DNA of 64,000 nucleotides from Advenella sp048381675 (GTDB lineage: Bacteria > Pseudomonadota > Gammaproteobacteria > Burkholderiales > Burkholderiaceae_B), in NCBI RefSeq assembly GCF_048381675.1, contig NZ_JBLWIS010000002.1, positions 248,001 to 312,000 of the forward strand. The letters are read 5' to 3'. Below, piece after piece: positions 59,441 through 64,000 of this stretch. The notes under the pieces were generated by a model that saw only the letters and a list, made by a program, of their open reading frames with translations, did no database searches and was not told the DNA's origin. Position 1 is the first letter of the stretch, and each line of letters begins with the position of its first letter. The position numbers and the translations under genes were made by a program.

Positions 59441-59599
59441 ATCTATGACCGGAAGAGGCTGCCTGGCAACAGCGATAACAGAGGGATAAAGATGATTTTC
59501 AATCTGCAGAACTGTTCAGATACGATATATTGATGTAGACTTTTGCCCTTGCCACCCAAAAAGTGGCGCATTCCGTTTGTACACTTCAAAAGCACTGAT

Positions 59600-60097
59600 A
59601 TGCATTTTTCACAGGCCTCTAAAGTTCTCGTTGGTATTATTCTTGTTTTTACGGTTGCTTCGGTTGTTATCGTAGGCAAGCTGGAAACGCACTACGCTTC
59701 AGAAGCGGTAAGAATCAAGCAGGATACCGAAAAACACAACGAGGCCATCATCAATTCCTTGACCAATATGACCCAGAATGTCAGTTTTTCGCCAGAAGAA
59801 CCTGCCATGATTTATACCGGTTACATTATGGGAGCAGGGTATTCGGCTTATCAATTTCGTGCCACGCAAGACCAGGTCTTAAGGGTCAACCTGAAAGGGG
59901 ATGATTTCCTGGATATGGTTTTATTCGGACCCGAAACCAAAATCCTCGAGCGGGATACTGATTTCATTATTCCGGTAGATGGCCTTTATGAACTTCGGGT
60001 CATGTTCAAGGAAAACATGGAAGTACAGCAGGAAAAGGCTGCGCTTGACAATGCAGCGCAGGCTATTCCTTATACCATTACCTTAAATTTGAAATAA
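59600..60097 (+). CDS. membrane-anchored periplasmic protein, possible g-type lysozyme inhibitor (PliG-like)
   Basis: The 165-residue product has one N-terminal membrane helix (KVLVGIILVFTVASVVIVG) without a clear cleavage site and a periplasmic domain. The region from residue 70, with YTGYIMGAGYSAYQFRATQD, VNLKGDDFLDMVLFGPE and the end DGLYELRVMF ... YTITLNLK, resembles the beta-sandwich of the g-type lysozyme inhibitor PliG (YcgK) and related proteins that bind ligand surfaces. The family match is by eye and uncertain. The ATG at 59600 has no good ribosome-binding site; a TTG at 59543 is in frame. It is convergent with rdgC, 2 bp apart. Confidence 0.55.
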   Translation: MHFSQASKVLVGIILVFTVASVVIVGKLETHYASEAVRIKQDTEKHNEAIINSLTNMTQNVSFSPEEPAMIYTGYIMGAGYSAYQFRATQDQVLRVNLKGDDFLDMVLFGPETKILERDTDFIIPVDGLYELRVMFKENMEVQQEKAALDNAAQAIPYTITLNLK

Positions 60098-60099
60098 CA

Positions 60100-61008
60100 T
60101 TATTGCGGGCCGGTTTTCTTTTCGCCACCCAGTGCGCCAACCAGATCATCCAGCAAATTGGCTAGTTCGGCGCACATCAGGGTCATATCTGCATCAAAGC
60201 GTTCGGTGTCATCCATATTTGAAAAATCACTGCCTTCAGTAAGGATATCCAGAGGAGCAATCCGTTTGATATCCAGTGATTCATTCAGGATAAACGAAAC
60301 CCTGTCAGCCCAGGTTAGTGCCAGTCGAGTGCATTGTTTTCCTGCCTCAATATGTTTGGTCACATCTTCTTTTTCGGGTGTTTGACGTACATACCGGACA
60401 GTTGCGCGGTTTTCGGCACTGGAGCGCAACTCGACATCCTGGTCAATGCTAAAGTTTCCTGGAGCCTCATCCTGAAGCAGCCACTCGGTCATGGCGGCAG
60501 AGGGAGATTGTTCGGTAAACAGGCTTTGGACCGGTAAAGGGTCAAGCACCTTTGCCAGCATGCCAATGACTTCATCGGATTTGGCTGCAGCGGCGGCATC
60601 GATAATCAACCAGTGGTTTTTGGTGTCAATCCACACTTGGGTGTCACGAAAAATACTAAACGCTTTGGGTAATAATTCTTCGGTAACCTGTTCCTTGATT
60701 TCTTTTAGTTGCTTGCGGCCCGGCCTGTAGCCTTGCTGCTCTTCAATTTCCAGTGCTTTTGCCTTGGTAAACTGGTTAATGACGGTGGCGGGCAGCAGTT
60801 TTTTTTCAACACGCAGTGCCAGCAGATATTGGCCATTTAGTGCATGAACCAAAGCACCATTATTGCAAGGGGAGACCCAGCCCATGTTTTGCATATCAGA
60901 CCGGTTGCCGGGCTGAAAAAGCTGTTTCTCAAGCTTGGCCTCGAGATCCTGGACAGAAAGTTGCCAAGTGGGCGATAGACGAAAGACTTTCAGGTTTTTA
61001 AACCACAT
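60100..61008 (-). CDS. rdgC: recombination-associated protein RdgC
   Basis: RdgC forms a ring on double-stranded DNA and limits RecA action. The 302-residue protein opens MWFKNLKVFRL and has the family blocks GWVSPCNNGALVHALNGQYL, LALRVEKKLLPATVINQF, GYRPGRKQLKEIKEQV and the C-terminal WADRVSFILNESLDIKRIAPLD. It lies back to back with recA, 347 bp apart, a link that fits its function. Its leader region contains a strong terminator (61047-61077) on the same strand, which is unusual. Confidence 0.95.
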   Translation of the reverse strand: MWFKNLKVFRLSPTWQLSVQDLEAKLEKQLFQPGNRSDMQNMGWVSPCNNGALVHALNGQYLLALRVEKKLLPATVINQFTKAKALEIEEQQGYRPGRKQLKEIKEQVTEELLPKAFSIFRDTQVWIDTKNHWLIIDAAAAAKSDEVIGMLAKVLDPLPVQSLFTEQSPSAAMTEWLLQDEAPGNFSIDQDVELRSSAENRATVRYVRQTPEKEDVTKHIEAGKQCTRLALTWADRVSFILNESLDIKRIAPLDILTEGSDFSNMDDTERFDADMTLMCAELANLLDDLVGALGGEKKTGPQ

Positions 61009-61046
61009 ATTTTTCTGCCAAAAGTATCGATTTTAACGTATGGAGA

Positions 61047-61215
61047 TAAAAAAAACCTGCCAGGGTTGCTGGCAGGTAAATACGGGGTACGCATGCAACG
61101 CAAAAGTTGCGGGGCGTTGCATAGCGATGAGAAACAACAATCGCCAATATGAAAATTGGCAGGACAATTTGTTCCCATTCAGTAACTATAGGGATAACAT
61201 CTGACAATGTCCTGA
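61047..61215 (-). ncRNA. candidate structured RNA or attenuating leader upstream of rdgC
   Basis: On the reverse strand this region reads as a chain of stems ending in an intrinsic terminator. From 5-prime: TGTCCTG/CAGGACA (61208-61214 with 61160-61166); GCCAAT/ATTGGC (61143-61160); ATGCAACGC/GCGTTGCAT (61093-61122), inside which GCAAC/GTTGC can pair instead; then ACCTGCCA/TGGCAGGT (61055-61077) followed by eight U. The rdgC ATG lies 39 nt beyond. No protein-like frame fits. It could be a small RNA of about 170 nt or an rdgC leader that mostly ends early. No promoter is certain. Confidence 0.5.
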
Positions 61216-61276
61216 ATTGGGAAGACAAACAGGTTATTATTTATTGTTTTGTGGAATTATGAAAATAATATCACTA

Positions 61277-61298
61277 CTGTCTATATGTACAGTATAAT
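61277..61298 (+). promoter_or_regulatory. recA promoter with LexA box
   Basis: CTGTCTATATGTACAG (61277-61292) is a fully palindromic LexA box at its outer ten bases, and TATAAT follows at once (61293-61298) as the -10 box. The -35 region is poor. LexA would block the space between -35 and -10. RNA should start near 61305, 51 bp before the recA ATG. Confidence 0.9.
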
Positions 61299-61355
61299 TT
61301 AATGCGATAATATCGAATTGAGTTTATTTTGAAGTCACCCAATTAAGGACCCTCC

Positions 61356-62417
61356 ATGGACGACAAACAATCCAAAACAGCATCAGCAGAACGCGCAAAG
61401 GCCTTGGCGGCCGCCTTGTCTCAAATAGAAAAACAGTTTGGCAAAGGCTCTGTCATGCGCTATGGCGATAACGAAGTAGCGCACGATATACAGGTCGTTT
61501 CCACTGGCTCCCTGGGGCTCGACATTGCACTGGGCGTTGGTGGTTTGCCACGCGGTAGGGTTATCGAGATTTATGGCCCCGAATCTTCAGGTAAAACAAC
61601 ACTTACCTTGCAAGTCATTGCCGAAATGCAAAAAATTGGTGGTACCTGCGCGTTTGTCGATGCCGAGCATGCCCTGGATGTCCAGTATGCCGCCAAATTG
61701 GGGGTCAATTTAAGCGATTTGCTTATCTCCCAGCCAGATACCGGCGAACAAGCCCTTGAAATCACCGATGCACTGGTTCGTTCCGGTTCGGTAGATCTAA
61801 TCGTTATCGACTCGGTCGCTGCCCTCACACCCCGTGCCGAAATTGAAGGTGATATGGGCGATAGCCTACCGGGCCTGCAAGCCCGTTTAATGAGCCAGGC
61901 CTTACGAAAATTAACCGCCTCTATCAAGCGCACTAACTGCATGGTTATTTTCATTAACCAGATCCGCATGAAAATCGGTGTTATGTTTGGTAGCCCTGAA
62001 ACCACAACTGGTGGTAATGCGCTTAAGTTTTATGCATCAGTCCGCCTTGATATCCGTCGTATCGGCTCCATCAAGAAAGGGGACGAAATCATTGGCAATG
62101 AAACCCGGGTTAAAGTGGTTAAAAACAAGGTTTCTCCGCCCTTCAAGCAAGCTGAGTTCGACATCATGTATGGTGCCGGTATTTCCCGTCAGGGCGAAAT
62201 CATCGATCTCGGCGTTCAGGCAGGCATTGTAGACAAAGCCGGTGCCTGGTATAGCTACAATGGCAACAAGATAGGTCAGGGCAAAGACAATGTACGTGAA
62301 TATCTTAAAGATAATCCCGATATTGCCTTTGAAATTGAAAACAAGATCCGTGACAACATGGGTATCATTGCCCAGGCACAATCCGTGGCGCCGACTGCGG
62401 ACGATGTCGAGGAATGA
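61356..62417 (+). CDS. recA: recombinase RecA
   Basis: RecA forms filaments on single-stranded DNA, drives strand exchange and triggers LexA cleavage. The 353-residue protein has Walker A GPESSGKTTL (residues 74-83), Walker B LIVIDSVAAL, the DNA-binding L1 and L2 loops (EGDMGDSLPGLQARLMSQAL and MFGSPETTTGGNALKFYAS) and an acidic C-terminus ending DDVEE. AAGGA precedes the ATG. A LexA box and TATAAT lie upstream. recX follows after a small hairpin. Confidence 0.98.
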   Translation: MDDKQSKTASAERAKALAAALSQIEKQFGKGSVMRYGDNEVAHDIQVVSTGSLGLDIALGVGGLPRGRVIEIYGPESSGKTTLTLQVIAEMQKIGGTCAFVDAEHALDVQYAAKLGVNLSDLLISQPDTGEQALEITDALVRSGSVDLIVIDSVAALTPRAEIEGDMGDSLPGLQARLMSQALRKLTASIKRTNCMVIFINQIRMKIGVMFGSPETTTGGNALKFYASVRLDIRRIGSIKKGDEIIGNETRVKVVKNKVSPPFKQAEFDIMYGAGISRQGEIIDLGVQAGIVDKAGAWYSYNGNKIGQGKDNVREYLKDNPDIAFEIENKIRDNMGIIAQAQSVAPTADDVEE

Positions 62418-62440
62418 TGGTAAGTTTCTAAGCCATCATT
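62413..62440 (+). other. hairpin across the recA stop, before recX
   Basis: AATGATGG (62413-62420) and CCATCATT (62433-62440) pair around a 12-nt loop; the left arm includes the recA stop codon. Only TTTAAA follows, a weak U-run. In E. coli a leaky terminator between recA and recX keeps RecX low, and this hairpin may do the same. It could also hide the recX ribosome-binding region, which is poor. Confidence 0.65.
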
Positions 62441-62447
62441 TAAAGTG

Positions 62448-63065
62448 ATGAGTCGTTTCGATTCTGGTAACCGTTTCGATGATGACGATGGTTTTGAAAC
62501 AGTACGGGTTTCAAAACCATCGCAAAACCTTGCGCAAAAAGAAAGCAAAGAAGCGTTTAGCCGCACCTCTGAACTTAAAAAGCCAATAGAAAAACAAGCG
62601 CAAACGGGTAAAAAGCCAACCATTTCCTTGCTGGCAAGAGCGGTTAACCTGCTTTCCCGTCGTGAACACTCCGAGCTTGAGCTAAGCCGAAAACTGCTGC
62701 CTCATGCTGAGTCACCCGAAGAAGTCGAGCAGGTGCTGGCGCGCCTGAAAAAAGAGAACTGGCAATCCAACCAGCGTTTCACGCATGCTTTTGCGCAACA
62801 AAAATCCTCGAAATGGGGGACGGCTAAAATTCTGCAGGAATTAAAACAGCATAAGCTAAATGCAGAAGATATTTCCGACCTTAAAGAACAGCTTGAGCAA
62901 TCTGAGTTTGAAAGGGCTTACGAGGTCTGGCATAAAAAATTCCGTGGTGTGGCCTATTCAACGCCACAGGAATACGCAAAGCAAACCCGCTTTTTATTGT
63001 CACGCGGATTTAATGCGGATGTCGTCAGAAAGATTATTGGCGGCCAATATCCGGATGATTTTTGA
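62448..63065 (+). CDS. recX: RecA regulator RecX
   Basis: RecX binds RecA filaments and limits their growth. From the ATG at 62448 the product has 205 residues; a GTG one codon earlier is also in frame. The first about 60 residues are polar and low in order (FDDDDGFETV, KKPIEKQAQTGKKP), longer than in the short form of other bacteria. The three-helix repeats start at ARAVNLLSRREHSELELSRKL and continue through FTHAFAQQKSSKWGTAKILQELK to YAKQTRFLLSRGFNADVVRKII. It lies 30 nt after recA and should be read through from it. Confidence 0.9.
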   Translation: MSRFDSGNRFDDDDGFETVRVSKPSQNLAQKESKEAFSRTSELKKPIEKQAQTGKKPTISLLARAVNLLSRREHSELELSRKLLPHAESPEEVEQVLARLKKENWQSNQRFTHAFAQQKSSKWGTAKILQELKQHKLNAEDISDLKEQLEQSEFERAYEVWHKKFRGVAYSTPQEYAKQTRFLLSRGFNADVVRKIIGGQYPDDF

Positions 63066-63192
63066 ATTATTTGGCAGGCTGTTCATCCACCTTCAGTGCC
63101 ATTAACAAGCATTAAACTCAAAAAAGCGTCTCTTGGTTTCTTATTAAGTTGGCTTGATCTTTTGGTTGTTGCAAATTTGGCTATTCTGAAAA

Positions 63193-63229
63193 AAATAAAC
63201 TCCCTGCTCAAAAAACAGGGAGTTTATTT
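63193..63229. terminator. bidirectional terminator after recX
   Basis: AAATAAACTCCCTG (63193-63206) pairs perfectly with CAGGGAGTTTATTT (63216-63229) around a 9-nt loop. T-runs end both orientations, so it can serve recX and the convergent argH. Confidence 0.85.
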
Positions 63230-63239
63230 GCATTCTGAA

Positions 63240-63264
63240 GCCTTATTTGAAATAAGGCCTTTTT
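63240..63264 (+). terminator. second terminator after recX
   Basis: GCCTTATTT (63240-63248) pairs with AAATAAGGC (63250-63258), followed by C and five T. Placed 11 nt after the first, it makes a tandem pair between recX and argH. Confidence 0.7.
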
Positions 63265-63299
63265 CATAAACACTTCTGGTGTAAACGGGACTGCGAGAA

Positions 63300-64000
63300 T
63301 CAGCCCTTGGTTTCTTCAAGAATGCGCAAGGCTTCTTCTTTCACGCGAGCCGGTGCTGTACCACCAATGTGATTGCGGGAAGAAACCGATCCTTCGAGCG
63401 TTAGTACCGCAAAGACGTCTTCCTGAATGCCTGGATTGAATTCCTGTAGCTGTTCCAGCGTGAGGTCAGCCAGGTCGCAGCCGCTTTCTTCGCACTTCCT
63501 GACAGCAAGCGCAACCGTTTCATGGGCATCCCTGAAAGGCAGGCCTTTTTTAACCAGATAATCGGCCAGGTCAGTAGCGGTTGAAAAGCCTTGTAGGGCA
63601 GCTGCACGCATGTTTTCGGGTTTAACCTTGATGCCACCAACCATATCAGCAAAAATGGTCAGGGTGTCACGCAATGTGTCTGCTGAGTCAAACAGGCCTT
63701 CCTTGTCTTCCTGATTGTCTTTGTTGTAAGCCAGTGGCTGGCCTTTCATTAGAGTGAGCAAGGCAATCAGGTTGCCATTTACCCTGCCTGTTTTGCCTCG
63801 GGCCAGTTCAGGTACGTCAGGGTTTTTCTTTTGCGGCATGATAGAGCTACCAGTGCAAAAACGATCAGCTAGCTCAATAAAGCCAATTCGTGGACTCATC
63901 CACAGGATCAATTCTTCTGACAAACGTGAAATATGCGTCATCACCAAAGAAACAGCGGCACAGAACTCGATGGCAAAATCACGGTCTGATACTGCATCTA
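63300..64000 (-). CDS. argH: argininosuccinate lyase, N-terminal half beyond window
   Basis: ArgH splits argininosuccinate to arginine and fumarate, the last step of arginine synthesis. About 233 residues of the C-terminal half are visible and the frame continues past base 64000. The superfamily signature with the catalytic serine loop, GSSIMPQKKNPDVPELARGK, is present, preceded by THISRLSEELILWMSPRIGF and followed by GLPFRDAHETVALAVRKCEE and the end SSRNHIGGTAPARVKEEAL. It is convergent with recX across tandem terminators. Confidence 0.95.
   Translation of the reverse strand, partial: DAVSDRDFAIEFCAAVSLVMTHISRLSEELILWMSPRIGFIELADRFCTGSSIMPQKKNPDVPELARGKTGRVNGNLIALLTLMKGQPLAYNKDNQEDKEGLFDSADTLRDTLTIFADMVGGIKVKPENMRAAALQGFSTATDLADYLVKKGLPFRDAHETVALAVRKCEESGCDLADLTLEQLQEFNPGIQEDVFAVLTLEGSVSSRNHIGGTAPARVKEEALRILEETKG

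Noticed and set aside
60998..61228. Reverse-strand frames of 62-76 codons upstream of rdgC
   Set aside because: They overlap the rdgC start, run through strong RNA stems and a terminator, and have no ribosome-binding site or family likeness.
1..64000. CRISPR arrays, insertion sequences, prophage genes or toxin-antitoxin pairs
   Set aside because: I found no transposase, integrase, phage structural gene, spacer-repeat array or paired small toxin genes.

Overview
The window reads as a stretch of chromosome from a betaproteobacterium of the order Burkholderiales, most likely family Alcaligenaceae with a fairly low GC content. The evidence is gene content and order: leuC-leuD-leuB-asd-truA, dapC-dapD-dapE-prmB, recA-recX and an ABC-F gene next to prmB all match that group, and Bug/TctC-type and TRAP receptors are abundant, as is usual there. 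The genus cannot be fixed from the sequence alone. I see no prophage, insertion sequence, CRISPR array or plasmid gene; the window is dense ordinary chromosome with one tRNA gene.

Layout. 1-7069: the start of a beta-alanine/omega-amino-acid aminotransferase (reverse), then leucine synthesis (leuC, leuD, leuB), aspartate-semialdehyde dehydrogenase, a 66-residue membrane protein and truA. 7312-9614: a TRAP permease pair without its receptor, followed by trpF. 10453-16565 (reverse): the ABC-F ATPase yheS, prmB, dapE, dapD and dapC, which with asd form much of the lysine/diaminopimelate branch. 16758-19963: tRNA-Leu(UAG), a small unknown protein, dodecin, a DUF2789 protein and the tRNA hydroxylation gene trhP. 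20052-24283: a gentisate operon (gentisate dioxygenase, 3-hydroxybenzoate 6-hydroxylase, fumarylpyruvate hydrolase) with a divergent LysR regulator. 24269-28120: an LTA-synthase-like sulfatase, nadC and a glutamine amidotransferase. 28213-32475: a ferric-reductase-like flavocytochrome, two PepSY proteins and an OmpR-type two-component system. 32645-34920: ahpC and ahpF. 34982-38276: a lone E1 (aceE/mdeB-like) gene with a divergent Lrp-type regulator. 38296-41280: tctCBA. 41448-47929: ecotin, an AI-2E-family permease, a lysozyme-like lipoprotein and a TAXI-TRAP system. 48117-53304: an alcohol-dehydrogenase-like oxidoreductase, lexA, an aromatic/aspartate aminotransferase and uvrB. 53389-57941: a nitric-oxide defence module (norR, hemerythrin, quinol NO reductase). 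58125-64000: sstT, a possible lysozyme inhibitor, rdgC, recA, recX and part of argH.

The DNA-damage genes are wired together: clear LexA boxes (CTGT-N8-ACAG) stand before lexA and recA. The NO module is fully readable from sequence, with three GGT-N7-ACC NorR sites and a consensus sigma-54 promoter between norR and its target.

The most unusual signals are non-coding. (1) The lexA operator forms the core of two nested inverted repeats that also make an intrinsic terminator for the upstream aminotransferase, and the outer arm ends at the lexA start codon. (2) trpF has a similar arrangement, with a terminator ending 8 nt before its ATG. (3) A reverse-strand region with four stems and a strong terminator lies between rdgC and recA and could be a small RNA or an attenuating leader. 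(4) Three AATATCAA repeats at an exact 11-bp period lie upstream of nadC. (5) Two TGTTCAT repeats 11 bp apart sit before a PepSY gene and its two-component system. Among proteins, the lone E1 with an Lrp regulator resembles the mdeB/mdeR alpha-ketobutyrate dehydrogenase arrangement more than a pyruvate dehydrogenase operon.
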